Below are positions 43,561-52,492 of a stretch of DNA of 64,000 nucleotides, one piece after another. The number at the start of each line of letters is the position of its first letter. Position 1 is the first letter of the stretch. Source of the DNA: Ectorhizobium quercum (lineage in GTDB: Bacteria; Pseudomonadota; Alphaproteobacteria; Rhizobiales; Rhizobiaceae); NCBI RefSeq assembly GCF_026552795.1, contig NZ_JANFPI010000004.1:372001-436000 (forward strand). Reading direction: 5' to 3'. The notes under the pieces are model-generated. The model was not told the origin of the DNA. It did not search any database and saw nothing but the letters and a program-made list of their open reading frames with translations. The position numbers were made by a program, and so were the translations under genes.

Positions 43561-44697
43561 ATGCAGCAGAACACCTTTCTGGAACTCGACGGCATCGCCT
43601 GCCGCTATGGCGCCACGCAGGTCCTGAACGATATCGATCTCGCCATCGACAAGGGCGAGTTCGTCGCCCTTCTCGGCTCCTCGGGCTGCGGAAAGACGAC
43701 CCTGCTGCGCGTTCTTGCCGGCTTCGTCGCCCCGACGGCCGGGCGGGTGCAATTGCGGCAGAAGGACGTGACGAGCCTGCCGCCCGACCGGCGCGGCGTG
43801 TCGCTGGTCTTCCAGAGCTATGCGCTGTGGCCGCACATGACGGTCGCGCAGAACATCGGCTACGGGCTCCGGCTGCGGCGCGTGGCGAAGGCGGAAATCG
43901 CCCGCCGCGTCGGCGAGGTCCAGTCGATGCTCGGCCTCGACGGTCTCGGGGAGCGCAAGCCCGCCGCCCTTTCCGGCGGGCAGCGCCAGCGCGTGGCGCT
44001 CGGCCGGGCGCTGGCCGTCGATCCGGAAATCCTGCTGCTCGACGAGCCGCTCTCCAATCTCGATGCGCGCATCCGGCTTTCCGTGCGCCACGAGCTGCGC
44101 GCCTTGCAGCGCCGCCTCGGCATCACGGCGGTCCATGTCACCCATGACCGGGAGGAGGCGATGGTGATGGCCGACCGCATCGTCATCCTCGACGCCGGCC
44201 GGATCGCCCAGCAGGGCACGCCCGAAGAGGTCTACAACCGGCCGGCCTCCGCCTTCGTCGCGGCCTTCATGGGCGCCGAGAATATCCTTCAGCTCACCGG
44301 CTCGCCCGAGGGCGACCGCTTCGCCATCGCCGCCGGCCCGGCCAATGCGGGAGCCCATGTTCCGCTGGCCGGCCGGCCGCTCGGCTCCGGCCCGGTCGAC
44401 GCCCGCTTCCGCCCGGAAGCCGCGCGCATCGCCGCGGCCGGATCGGCCCTGCCGGAAGGCGGCGCCGTCTTTCACGGCACGGTTCTCGCCGCCAGCTATC
44501 CCGGCGGCGTCTGGCGCCACACGATCCGCATCGGCGAGGCCGAGATCATGGCCGACGCGGCGCAGGCCTTCGCGCCCGGCGACCGGGTGGACGTCCATGT
44601 CCCGGCCGAGGCGCTTTTCCTTTTTGACCGGCCGCAGACGCATCCGCCGGTCGCTCCCGTTTCCCGGACGGCCACCGCCGGGAAGGTTCCCGCCTGA
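43561..44697 (+). CDS. ABC transporter ATP-binding protein (PotA/FbpC-like)
   Basis: A 378-residue ATPase. Walker A GSSGCGKTT (about 38), Q-loop VFQSYALWPHMT, signature LSGGQRQRVALGRAL, Walker B ILLLDEPLSNLD and H-loop VHVTHD are all intact. A C-terminal TOBE domain (about 240-355) follows. This is the type that powers spermidine, ferric iron, thiamine or phosphonate importers. ATG 43561 has AAAGGAAC upstream. It opens an operon of seven genes ending at 50205. Confidence 0.92.
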   Translation: MQQNTFLELDGIACRYGATQVLNDIDLAIDKGEFVALLGSSGCGKTTLLRVLAGFVAPTAGRVQLRQKDVTSLPPDRRGVSLVFQSYALWPHMTVAQNIGYGLRLRRVAKAEIARRVGEVQSMLGLDGLGERKPAALSGGQRQRVALGRALAVDPEILLLDEPLSNLDARIRLSVRHELRALQRRLGITAVHVTHDREEAMVMADRIVILDAGRIAQQGTPEEVYNRPASAFVAAFMGAENILQLTGSPEGDRFAIAAGPANAGAHVPLAGRPLGSGPVDARFRPEAARIAAAGSALPEGGAVFHGTVLAASYPGGVWRHTIRIGEAEIMADAAQAFAPGDRVDVHVPAEALFLFDRPQTHPPVAPVSRTATAGKVPA

Positions 44698-44726
44698 CAC
44701 CCTTCTTCAAACACCGGAGATCATCC

Positions 44727-45860
44727 ATGAAGAGACTGTCTTTCGCGACGTTTGCCGTCGTGCTCGCCGCCCTTCCCGTGAAGGCCGCCGAACTCACCGT
44801 CGCCACGGCCGGCGACCAGAACATGGTCGATTACATCAACCAGTATCTCGGCCCGCTGTTCGAGAAGGCCTATCCGGGCAACACGGTGCGCGCCATCGGC
44901 ACGGGGCCGGGTGACGCCGGCTCCCAGAAGCTTCTGGAACGCTTCGACGCGCAGGCCGCCGCCAACGCTGCCGCCTGGGATGTCGACGTCGCCATCGTGC
45001 ATGAGAAGTTCGTCGGCCCGATGGTCGAGAAGGGCTATCTCGACAAGTACCGCGACGCGATCTCCTCGGGCCCGCTGGTGACGCGCGACAATGCGAAGAA
45101 CGCGCTCGGCACGAATGTCGAGGGCTATGTGATGCCGATGTTCAACAGCCAGACGGCCATCGCCTACAATCCGGCGCTCGTCGAAAACCCGCCCAAGAGC
45201 TATGCCGAACTCGCCGAATGGGCGAAGGAGAACCCGAAGCAGTTCGGCTATAACGGCATCAAGGGCGGTGCCTCCGGCGTCAGCTTCGTCATGGGCTGGA
45301 TCTACGCCTTCGGCGACGGCGACGCGCAGAACCTGATGACGGGTCCGTTCCGGGAAGACGAAACCAAGAAGTGGGACGGCGCGTTTGCGAGCCTTGCCGA
45401 CTTCACGAAGAACGCGACGCTGACGCCCGGCAATGCCGGCACGCTTGATCTCATCAGCCGCGGCGAGATCGCGATGGGCCCGGTCTGGGTCGACATGTTC
45501 TATTCCTGGCAGGCGAACGGCCAGCTTCCGCCCGACCTGAAGCTCTTCCTGCCGGCCCCCGGCATGCCCGGCCAGCCGATGCACTACATCGTTCCGGAAA
45601 AGGCTGCCGAGAAGGATCTGGCCCGCAAGTTCGTCGAACTCGCCACCAGCCCGGAGGTTCAGGCCGAAGGCATCGTCAAGCGCTTCAACTGGTATCCGGG
45701 CATCGACGCCGAGCATGTGAAGGCCAAGCTCGACGAGGCGACCTGGAACAGGCTGTTCGTCGACATCACCCCGGAAGACCTCGCCACCAAGGGCAAGCCC
45801 TTCCCGATTGCCGAGTACAACACGGCGATCCTCGAAGCCTACGAACAGTCGGTGAAGTAA
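44727..45860 (+). CDS. ABC transporter substrate-binding protein
   Basis: A 377-residue periplasmic protein with a signal peptide (about residues 1-20, LSFATFAVVLAALPVKAA). The mature part (ELTVATAGDQNMVDYIN, GTGPGDAGSQ, WDVDVAIVHEKFVGPM, GYVMPMFNSQTAIAYNPA) belongs to the binding-protein cluster that includes iron, thiamine and putrescine receptors. Ligand identity is not evident. Because the operon encodes a phosphodiesterase and an inositol-phosphatase-like enzyme, an organophosphate ligand is a reasonable guess. A strong hairpin follows the stop. Confidence 0.88.
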   Translation: MKRLSFATFAVVLAALPVKAAELTVATAGDQNMVDYINQYLGPLFEKAYPGNTVRAIGTGPGDAGSQKLLERFDAQAAANAAAWDVDVAIVHEKFVGPMVEKGYLDKYRDAISSGPLVTRDNAKNALGTNVEGYVMPMFNSQTAIAYNPALVENPPKSYAELAEWAKENPKQFGYNGIKGGASGVSFVMGWIYAFGDGDAQNLMTGPFREDETKKWDGAFASLADFTKNATLTPGNAGTLDLISRGEIAMGPVWVDMFYSWQANGQLPPDLKLFLPAPGMPGQPMHYIVPEKAAEKDLARKFVELATSPEVQAEGIVKRFNWYPGIDAEHVKAKLDEATWNRLFVDITPEDLATKGKPFPIAEYNTAILEAYEQSVK

Positions 45861-45870
45861 TTCCTCCGAA

Positions 45871-45903
45871 GGCTCCCCGGCATTCGCCGGGGAGCCTGTC
45901 TTT
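45871..45903 (+). terminator. Intercistronic hairpin after the binding-protein gene
   Basis: GGCTCCCCGGC and GCCGGGGAGCC form a perfect 11-pair stem with loop ATTC, followed by TGTCTTT. It probably stabilises the upstream mRNA or partly terminates, raising binding protein over permeases. Confidence 0.8.
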
Positions 45904-45917
45904 CAAAGGTCCCTGCC

Positions 45918-46739
45918 ATGCCCGGACGTCTCCTCGGCCTTGCTCTCGTCGCGCCTGCGCTCGCGGTCATCGCGCTGTTCTTCATCCTGCCGCTGGGAAT
46001 GTCGGCCATTGGCGCGTTCCGGGTCGGGGACGGTTTCGGTCTCGGCAACTTCGCCAAGACCTTCGACCTCTATATGAAGGACATCGTCTTCACGGTGGTG
46101 ATCGTCAGCCTTTCGACGGCGCTGACCGGCCTTGCGGCCATCGCCATCGGCGGCTACCTGACGCTCGGGGAAAACCCGCGCGCCGTCGCCATCCTGCGCT
46201 GGCTCTATCGCTGGCCGCTGTTCATTCCCTTCATCGTCGTCGGGCAGATCCTGCGCACCTTCCTCGCCAAGAACGGCATCATGAACAACGCCATCATCGG
46301 CCTCGGCCTGATGACGCCGATGGAGGCGCAGAGCTTTCTCGACTGGCGCGGCATCGTCATCGCCTTCGTGTGGAAGCAGACGCCGTTCGTCGCCCTTCTC
46401 GTCGCCGGCGCGATGGCCTCGGTCAACCGCGACACGATCGAGGCCGCCCGCAACCTCGGCGCTTCGCGCCTGCGCATCCTGATCGAGATCCTGGTGCCGC
46501 AGGTGGCGATGACGATCACGGTGGGGCTCATCCTGTCCTTCGTCACGATGATGTCGGTCCTGTCGGTGCCGCTGATGATCAATGCGCAGTCGCCGACCAT
46601 GCTGACCGCCGACATCGCCTTCCGCGTCAACGCCTACGGCGATTACGGCGTCGCCAACGCGCTCGGCCTCGTGTCGCTGGCGCTCGCCTCCTCCGTCGCG
46701 TGGATCTATCTCCGCCAGAGCCTCAAGGAGCGCGCATGA
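45918..46739 (+). CDS. ABC transporter permease
   Basis: A 273-residue membrane protein with six hydrophobic segments. The EAA loop, which docks to the ATPase, is visible as EAARNLGASRLRILIEILVP. It is of the PotB/FbpB class. Its stop overlaps the start of the second permease (ATGATGG), and it follows the binding-protein gene and its hairpin. Confidence 0.91.
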   Translation: MPGRLLGLALVAPALAVIALFFILPLGMSAIGAFRVGDGFGLGNFAKTFDLYMKDIVFTVVIVSLSTALTGLAAIAIGGYLTLGENPRAVAILRWLYRWPLFIPFIVVGQILRTFLAKNGIMNNAIIGLGLMTPMEAQSFLDWRGIVIAFVWKQTPFVALLVAGAMASVNRDTIEAARNLGASRLRILIEILVPQVAMTITVGLILSFVTMMSVLSVPLMINAQSPTMLTADIAFRVNAYGDYGVANALGLVSLALASSVAWIYLRQSLKERA

Positions 46740-47578
46740 TGGCGTCTTCCCTCTCCTTATCCCTTTCCCGGCTGGCGCCGGCGCTGTGGTGGGTGCCGCG
46801 CGGCATCGTCTTCGGCCTCATGGCCTTCTTCATCTTCGGCCCGCTGGCCAACATGCTGCTGTGGACGGTGGCGGAGCGGTGGTATTTTCCCCACACGCTG
46901 CCGGCGCAATACGGCTTCAGCGCCTGGCAGAACGTCTTCGCCCCGCGCGGCGGCGCGCTGGAATCGCTGCGGAACTCGCTGCTCGTCGCGGTCCTGACCG
47001 TCATCGTCGCGCTGATGCTGGCGATCCCCGCCGGCTATGCGCTGGCGCGGCTGAAACTGCCGGTGCGCGGGCTCATCCTGCTGGCCTTTCTCATTCCGCA
47101 GGCGTTCCCGAACCTCACCGTCTATGTGAACATCGCCCGGATCTTCTACGAGATTCGCCTGAACGGAACGGTGGCGGGCCTCGTGCTCGTTCATGTCTCG
47201 CACGGGCTGGTCTATGCCGTCTGGATCGCCACGGCCGCCTTCTCGGCCATCGACCGCGAACTCGAACAGGCCGCCCGCTCGGCGGGAGCGGGGCCGATGC
47301 GGGCCTTCATGGACATCACCCTGCCGCTCGCCGCGCCGGGACTGATGGCCAGCGCCATCTTCGTCTTCCTCGAAAGTCTCGACGAGTTCACCGGCAGCTA
47401 CTTCGTCGGCGCGCCGGACGTGACGACGCTGCCGCTTCTGCTCTACACCGCAGGCTCCGGCGGCAATTACCAGGTCGCCTCCATCACGGCGCTGCTTTTG
47501 CTTGTTCCCTCGCTCGTCTTTATGCTCGTGGTCGAACGATTCCTGAAGGCGGACGTGCTCTCCCGCGTCGGGCATTGA
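46736..47578 (+). CDS. ABC transporter permease
   Basis: A 280-residue second membrane subunit with six hydrophobic segments. The EAA loop reads EQAARSAGAGPMRAFMDITLP, slightly divergent. It pairs with the preceding permease (PotC/FbpB-like). A second ATG three bases later could also serve as start. A LacI gene starts 11 bases downstream in the same operon. Confidence 0.91.
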   Translation: MMASSLSLSLSRLAPALWWVPRGIVFGLMAFFIFGPLANMLLWTVAERWYFPHTLPAQYGFSAWQNVFAPRGGALESLRNSLLVAVLTVIVALMLAIPAGYALARLKLPVRGLILLAFLIPQAFPNLTVYVNIARIFYEIRLNGTVAGLVLVHVSHGLVYAVWIATAAFSAIDRELEQAARSAGAGPMRAFMDITLPLAAPGLMASAIFVFLESLDEFTGSYFVGAPDVTTLPLLLYTAGSGGNYQVASITALLLLVPSLVFMLVVERFLKADVLSRVGH

Positions 47579-47589
47579 CGAGGACGATC

Positions 47590-48618
47590 ATGGCAGATGC
47601 GGAAAACAGGCCCCAGGGCCGCATGCGCTTCGTCAGCGCCGAGCAGGTGGCGCAGCGCGCCGGCGTTTCCCGCTCCGCCGTCTCGCGCACCTTCACGCCC
47701 GGCGCCAGCGTCGCGCCGGCGACGCGCGCGAAGGTGCTCGAAGCCGCCCGCGAGCTGGGTTATCAGGTCAACGACCTGGCGCGCGGCGTGCTGGCCAACC
47801 ACAGCCGGCTGGTCGGCATCGTCGCGACGAAGCCGGAAGTCGGCTTTCGCGCCCATCTTGCTTCGGCGCTCGCGAAGGCGCTGATCGCCCGCGGCAACAT
47901 TCCCGTTCTCATCAACACCGGCCAGACCGAGGCGGAGATGCTGGCCGCCCAGCGCACGCTGATCGGCCACCGGGCGGAGGCGACCGTCATCCTGTCGGGC
48001 TCGCCGCCGCAAAGCTTCTTCGACCTCGCCCGCCGCAATGGCCAGCCGCTGGTGGTCATCGGCCGCTCGGAGCCGGATGCCGACCATGTCCGCGCCGGCA
48101 ATTCCGAGGCGTCGCGCAAGGCCGCCGCCGCCTTCCTGCGGGCCGGCAGGACGCGGCTCGCCATCGCCGGCTCGGCCTCCGGCACGCCCAGCATCCGCGA
48201 GCGCGAGACGGCGTTTGCGGCCGAGGCGGAGCGTCTCGGCGCCTCCGTCGCCATCGGCCGTGGCGCCGATTCCGATTACGAGAGCGGCGTCGCCGCCGCC
48301 CGCCTGCTGTTCGGCGGCGCGGGCCATCCCGACGCGGTCTTCTGCGTGAACGACCAGATCGCCTTCGGACTGATGGATTTCATCCGCTGCGAGCGCGGGC
48401 TGGCCGTGCCGGAGGACGTCGCCGTCATCGGCTTCGACGACGTGCCGGAGGCCGCCTGGCTGAGCTACCGCCTGACGACGTTCCGCCAGGACCCGGTGAG
48501 CATGGCGGCCCGCGCCGTCGACCTGATCGGCCGGCGCCTTGCCGAGCCGGACCTACCGCCCGCCTATGAGCGGATCATCCCGGATTTCGTGGTCCGCCAG
48601 AGTTTCATCCCCGCCTGA
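47590..48618 (+). CDS. LacI-family transcriptional regulator
   Basis: A 342-residue regulator. The helix-turn-helix is RFVSAEQVAQRAGVSRSAVS (about 13-32), with the hinge helix after it (NDLARGVLANHSRLVGIV). The periplasmic-binding-like effector domain keeps FCVNDQIAFGLMDF and VIGFDDVPEA. It is embedded in the operon, so it probably controls it in response to the transported compound or its breakdown product. ATG start at 47590, 11 bases after the permease. Confidence 0.92.
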   Translation: MADAENRPQGRMRFVSAEQVAQRAGVSRSAVSRTFTPGASVAPATRAKVLEAARELGYQVNDLARGVLANHSRLVGIVATKPEVGFRAHLASALAKALIARGNIPVLINTGQTEAEMLAAQRTLIGHRAEATVILSGSPPQSFFDLARRNGQPLVVIGRSEPDADHVRAGNSEASRKAAAAFLRAGRTRLAIAGSASGTPSIRERETAFAAEAERLGASVAIGRGADSDYESGVAAARLLFGGAGHPDAVFCVNDQIAFGLMDFIRCERGLAVPEDVAVIGFDDVPEAAWLSYRLTTFRQDPVSMAARAVDLIGRRLAEPDLPPAYERIIPDFVVRQSFIPA

Positions 48619-48637
48619 CAGAAGAAGATAGATAGCC

Positions 48638-49459
48638 ATGCCGAATGAATTTCCCGACGATCTCCGCTTCTCGCTTGCCCGCGACATCATCCACGACGCG
48701 GCGCGGCTGGCCCTTGCCTCCTTCGCCGACCTCTCCTCCCTCGACGTGGAGGAGAAGCAGAACGGCCAGGATGTCGTCAGCGAGACGGACAAGGCCGTCG
48801 AGCGGCTGATCCGCGCCCGCGTCGCCGAAGCCTTCCCTGGCGACGGCGTGCTCGGCGAGGAGCAGGGGCTGGACGCCGGCACCTCCGGCTTCCTGTGGGT
48901 CGTCGATCCGATCGACGGAACGAGCTGCTTCGTCCACGGCCTCGACCAGTGGTGCATCTCGATCGCCGTGATGAAGGGCGAGGAAACGCTCCTCGGCGTG
49001 ATCTTCCGGCCGACGACGCAGGACCTGTTCGCGGCGCGGCTGGGCGGCGGCGCCTTCCTGAACGGCAGGCCCATGCGCGTCGACACACGCGCCGGCATCG
49101 CCACGGGCCTTCTCGGCGTCGGCGCCAATTTCCGCGTTCCGCGCCGCAGCGTCACGGACTTCATCGACGTGCTTCTGGAGGCGGGCGGCATGTTCATCCG
49201 CAACGGCTCCGGCGCGCTGATGCTGGCGGAAGTCGCGAGCGGACGGCTCGCCGGCTATTACGAGCCGCATATCAATGCCTGGGACTGCATGGCCGGCCTG
49301 CTGATGATCCGCGAGGCCGGCGGCTGGACCGCGCCGTTCCCGACTGCCGGCGAGGCCCTGCTGCGCGGCGGCCCGGTCATCGGCTGCGCGCCGCAGGTCC
49401 GGCAGGATCTCACCGATCTGGTGGGCAAGTCGCTGGAAAGGGCGGGGCAAAACCCATGA
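48638..49459 (+). CDS. Inositol monophosphatase family protein
   Basis: A 273-residue Mg2+-dependent, Li+-sensitive type phosphatase. The metal-site motifs are present: GEEQGLD (Glu), WVVDPIDGTSCFVHG (DPIDGT) and INAWDCMAGLLMIREAGG. Family members hydrolyse inositol phosphate, histidinol phosphate, fructose-1,6-bisphosphate or PAP, so the substrate is open. Location directly before a phosphodiesterase (ATGA overlap) in an ABC transporter operon suggests stepwise breakdown of an imported phosphodiester. Confidence 0.88.
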   Translation: MPNEFPDDLRFSLARDIIHDAARLALASFADLSSLDVEEKQNGQDVVSETDKAVERLIRARVAEAFPGDGVLGEEQGLDAGTSGFLWVVDPIDGTSCFVHGLDQWCISIAVMKGEETLLGVIFRPTTQDLFAARLGGGAFLNGRPMRVDTRAGIATGLLGVGANFRVPRRSVTDFIDVLLEAGGMFIRNGSGALMLAEVASGRLAGYYEPHINAWDCMAGLLMIREAGGWTAPFPTAGEALLRGGPVIGCAPQVRQDLTDLVGKSLERAGQNP

Positions 49460-50205
49460 AGCTCGTCCAGATATCGGACCCGCATCTCGTCGCGCCCGGC
49501 AAAACCCTGATGGGCCTCGACCCCTTCCGGCGGCTCGACGCCTGCCTCAGCGACGTCGAGGCCCGGCACGGCGATGCCGACCTGGTGCTGGTTTCGGGCG
49601 ACCTTTCCGATAGCGGCGGTGCGGACACCTATGCACTGCTGAAGCAGCGGCTGGCGCATTTTTCCCTGCCGGTCCGCCTGCTGCTCGGCAATCACGACCA
49701 CCGCGCGTATTTCGCCGCCGCCTTTCCCGGCCAGGTCGATGGCGAGGGCTTCGCGCAGGCCGCGATCGATCTCGACGGCAGCCGCATCCTCGTTCTCGAC
49801 ACGCTGGACGACGGCCGGGTCGGCGGCCGCCTGTGCCCGGCCCGGCTGCGCTGGCTCCGCGCGCGGCTGGCGAAGGCGGAAGGCCGGCCGGTCTATGTCT
49901 TCATGCACCATCCGGCCGGGCCGGTCCACATGCCGGCGCTCGATCCGCTCGGCCTTGCCGAACCGGAGGCTTTTCTCGACTGCCTCAGGCGGCACGGCGA
50001 CGTCCGCCACATCTTCGCCGGCCATCTGCACCGGCTCGTCACCGGCCATTGGGGCGGCGTGCCCTTCACCATCCTGCGCGGCACCAATCACCAGACGGCG
50101 CTCGATCTGGTCTCCCGCCGCACCGGGCCGTCGTTCGAGGCGCCGGCCTATGCCGTCATCGAGGCGCGGGTGCAAACGCTGGTCGTGCATTTCAGCGAGT
50201 TCTGA
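49456..50205 (+). CDS. Class III metallophosphoesterase (CpdA/GpdQ-like phosphodiesterase)
   Basis: A 249-residue binuclear metal enzyme. Ligands are visible in SDPHL (about 7), SGDLSDSGG (about 46), LGNHDHR (about 77), MHHPAG (about 150) and AGHLHRL (about 187). This pattern covers cyclic-nucleotide phosphodiesterase CpdA and glycerophosphodiesterase GpdQ. No signal peptide is present, so it acts in the cytoplasm on imported or internal phosphodiesters. It is the last gene of the operon and converges on a response-regulator gene 13 bases away. Confidence 0.88.
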   Translation: MKLVQISDPHLVAPGKTLMGLDPFRRLDACLSDVEARHGDADLVLVSGDLSDSGGADTYALLKQRLAHFSLPVRLLLGNHDHRAYFAAAFPGQVDGEGFAQAAIDLDGSRILVLDTLDDGRVGGRLCPARLRWLRARLAKAEGRPVYVFMHHPAGPVHMPALDPLGLAEPEAFLDCLRRHGDVRHIFAGHLHRLVTGHWGGVPFTILRGTNHQTALDLVSRRTGPSFEAPAYAVIEARVQTLVVHFSEF

Positions 50206-50218
50206 GCGTCGCCGGCCG

Positions 50219-50959
50219 TCAGGGCCTGCGTCCGTGCCCGTCCTTTTCGAGCCAGCGCGCCAGCTCGATCTCGGCGCGTTCCAGCGCCGTGTGGTTCACG
50301 AGCTTGCGCAGCAGCGACACGGTGACGGCGCGCGAGCGCAGGTTGAAGCGCGCCTGCGTGCCCGCGCCGTCGTCCGGCTGGTAGACGCCGAGCTTCTCGT
50401 AAAGCTGCTGGAGCCGGTTCTGGACGCTGCGCAGCGACAGGTTCCGCCGCCGGGCGATGGTGCGGTCGGTGAGGCCGAGCGCGATGTCGATCAGCACCTC
50501 GTATTCGGAATCGGTGAAGCCGCCGGCGCCGCCGGTGCTCTTCTGTTGCAGGCCGCGCACCTCGCGGTCGATGACGCACTGGTCCTCGATGAAGATCGAG
50601 CGCAGCGCCAGCCGCAGCCGCTCGTCGGAGGCCGATTTCAGCACATAGCCATAGGCGGCACCGGCCGGAACGATGCGGGAGATGCCGCGCACATTCGCCT
50701 CGTCGGCATAGTTCGACCAGAAGAGGATGCGGGTGTCGGGCCGTTCGCGCCAGATGGTGCGGGCCGCCTCGATGCCGTTCCTCGGGCTCATCTGGAGGTC
50801 CATGACCACGCGGTCCGAGGCATGCTCGCGGGCGAGCTTCTCTCCGGTCGCGCCGTCGCCCGCCTCCAGCACGATGTCGCATTCGGGAAGGGCGGCGCGC
50901 ACCGCCTCGCCGAGATAGGTCCGGTGCAGCGGGTCGTCTTCCACGATCAGCACTTTCAT
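50219..50959 (-). CDS. NarL/LuxR-type response regulator
   Basis: A 246-residue DNA-binding response regulator. The receiver domain (about 1-120) has the acidic EDD, the phospho-acceptor in RVVMDLQMSP and the conserved lysine in YVLKSAS. The C-terminal LuxR-type helix-turn-helix is FTDSEYEVLIDIALGLTDRT (about 140), then NLSLRSVQNRLQQLYEKL. I chose ATG 50959, with GGAAGGAAG upstream, over one 36 bases earlier. It follows its kinase gene by 40 bases, and is divergent from a sugar ABC operon. Confidence 0.92.
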   Translation of the reverse strand: MKVLIVEDDPLHRTYLGEAVRAALPECDIVLEAGDGATGEKLAREHASDRVVMDLQMSPRNGIEAARTIWRERPDTRILFWSNYADEANVRGISRIVPAGAAYGYVLKSASDERLRLALRSIFIEDQCVIDREVRGLQQKSTGGAGGFTDSEYEVLIDIALGLTDRTIARRRNLSLRSVQNRLQQLYEKLGVYQPDDGAGTQARFNLRSRAVTVSLLRKLVNHTALERAEIELARWLEKDGHGRRP

Positions 50960-50999
50960 GGCGTCTTCCTTCCCTGCCGGCGGTGGTGTCTGCATGGTC

Positions 51000-52214
51000 C
51001 TATCCTTCCCTCGGCAGGGGGAGCGTGACCTCGACGACGGTCTCCGCCCCTTGCCTGCGGCAGGTGAAATGCGCGCCGATCAGCCGGGCGCGGGTCTTCA
51101 TGTTGCCGATGCCGCTGCCGGCGGTTTCGCGGCCGGGGGCGAGCCCGATGCCGTCGTCGCGGATCTCGATCCGGAAGCGCCCGCCGGCATGGGCGAGCCG
51201 CACGGCGATGCGGCTGGCCTGCCCGTGGCGCACGGCATTGTTGATCGCCTCCTGCGCGATGCGGAAGAGGGCGGTCAGAACCGGCTGCGGCAGGGTTTCC
51301 ACCAGGCCGTCGCTTTCGTCGGAAAGCCGCCAGCCGATGGTCAGCCCGCTGTCGCGCACCGAGCGGTCGAGATGGTTGTCGATGGCCTCGACGAGGCCGA
51401 AGAGTTCCAGCACCGAGGGCCGGGCCTGCTCGATGATCTGGCGCAGGTCGCGCATCGATTGCTGGAGGCTCTGGAACAGGGGGGAGAGCATGTCGCCCGG
51501 CACGGTCTTCATCTGCGAAAGCCGCTCCAGCCGCCGGGCGAAGCGGGTCATGTCGGCCAGCGTCTGGTCGTGCAGGTCCATGCCGATGCGCTGGCGCTCG
51601 GCCTCCAGCGCCTCCGTCAGCCGGAGCGCGCCGACGCGCAGGCCCTCGGCGCGCACCCGCGTCTCGGCCTCGGCGATCGCCGCGCGCTTCGCCTCGTCGG
51701 AGGCGCGCAGCGCGAAGAAATAGGGGGCGATGAGGTCGGCGATCCAGCGCGCCCGCTCGACGTCGACGGCGCTGTACATATCGGGCCTGAGGTCGGAGAA
51801 GGAGAGCGCGCCGATGGTCTCGCCGCGCACCTTGAGCGCGACGTGGACGCGGCTCCTCAGCCTGTGCTCCATGATCGGCTGGACGAAGGCGCCTTCGAAA
51901 TGGAAGGCGGGATCGACCATCGCATCGCCGGTCAGCATCGTCTCGACCTCGCCGGTCAGGATGCTGCGCAGCGGGCTTTGTTCGATGCGCGCCTCGGTGC
52001 GCCGGCTCCACGCCGTCTCGAAGCCGCTTTCGTAGGCCATGTGGAAACGGCTGCCCGGCATGATGATGCAGACATCCATGTGGTCATGCGGCACGATAAG
52101 GGCTATATGCCCGGCGACGGCGCGGATCGCCGAGTTGAAATCGAGCTTGCCGGCCAGATGCCAGGCAATGGCGAGATATTGCTTGAACAGCGGCGATGCG
52201 GAATTGTCGAGCAC
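51000..52214 (-). CDS. GAF-domain sensor histidine kinase (HisKA_3 type)
   Basis: A 404-residue cytosolic kinase with no membrane segment. A GAF-like sensor covers about 15-175. A coiled-coil dimerisation domain has the phospho-histidine in ERQRIGMDLHDQTLADM (about 220). The ATPase domain has EAINNAVRHG, DDGIGLAPG and GSGIGNMKTRARLIGA. I chose GTG 52214, preceded by GGAGGAAG, because the longer frame upstream runs through the operator region. It forms a two-component pair with the downstream response regulator, divergent from the sugar transporter they probably regulate. Confidence 0.9.
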   Translation of the reverse strand: MLDNSASPLFKQYLAIAWHLAGKLDFNSAIRAVAGHIALIVPHDHMDVCIIMPGSRFHMAYESGFETAWSRRTEARIEQSPLRSILTGEVETMLTGDAMVDPAFHFEGAFVQPIMEHRLRSRVHVALKVRGETIGALSFSDLRPDMYSAVDVERARWIADLIAPYFFALRASDEAKRAAIAEAETRVRAEGLRVGALRLTEALEAERQRIGMDLHDQTLADMTRFARRLERLSQMKTVPGDMLSPLFQSLQQSMRDLRQIIEQARPSVLELFGLVEAIDNHLDRSVRDSGLTIGWRLSDESDGLVETLPQPVLTALFRIAQEAINNAVRHGQASRIAVRLAHAGGRFRIEIRDDGIGLAPGRETAGSGIGNMKTRARLIGAHFTCRRQGAETVVEVTLPLPREG

Positions 52215-52302
52215 GGCGCTTCCTCCCTGACCGTTCTCCCCAACCGGGCCTTGCGGACCCGCTCCCTGTCGGACAATAGCGCTCCGCCCACCCCGTCCGT
52301 CC

Positions 52303-52337
52303 TGCGGGTTTCCGCAAATGACCTGCGGAAACCCGCA
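52303..52337. promoter_or_regulatory. Tandem operator between the kinase and the sugar ABC operon
   Basis: Two 14-base dyads of form TGCGG-N4-CCGCA, TGCGGGTTTCCGCA (52303-52316) and TGCGGAAACCCGCA (52324-52337), start 21 bases apart, two helical turns. They are mirror images, so the whole is a 16-base-arm inverted repeat (52301-52316 and 52324-52339). A -10-like TATACA lies at 52359-52364, putting the dyad centres near -61 and -40 relative to the expected start, classic activator positions. The response regulator is the obvious binding candidate. Confidence 0.75.
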
Positions 52338-52358
52338 GGTTCCCTGTTCCAATTCGCC

Positions 52359-52364
52359 TATACA
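52359..52364 (+). promoter_or_regulatory. Probable -10 element of the sugar ABC operon
   Basis: TATACA lies just after the tandem operator, with no good -35 (the region overlaps the second dyad). This is what is expected for an activator-dependent promoter, with a leader of about 120 bases before the ATG at 52493. Confidence 0.5.
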
Positions 52365-52492
52365 GCTTTAGCCGTTTGCGCCATCCTTTTCGCCGCGGAT
52401 CGGGAAATCCGTGTGACATCGGGTCCGGGAGCGGTCGTTGAGGAGCGGTCTCCCCGGGCGAAAGCCGCCATTGGCGGCATCAGGGAGGAAAC

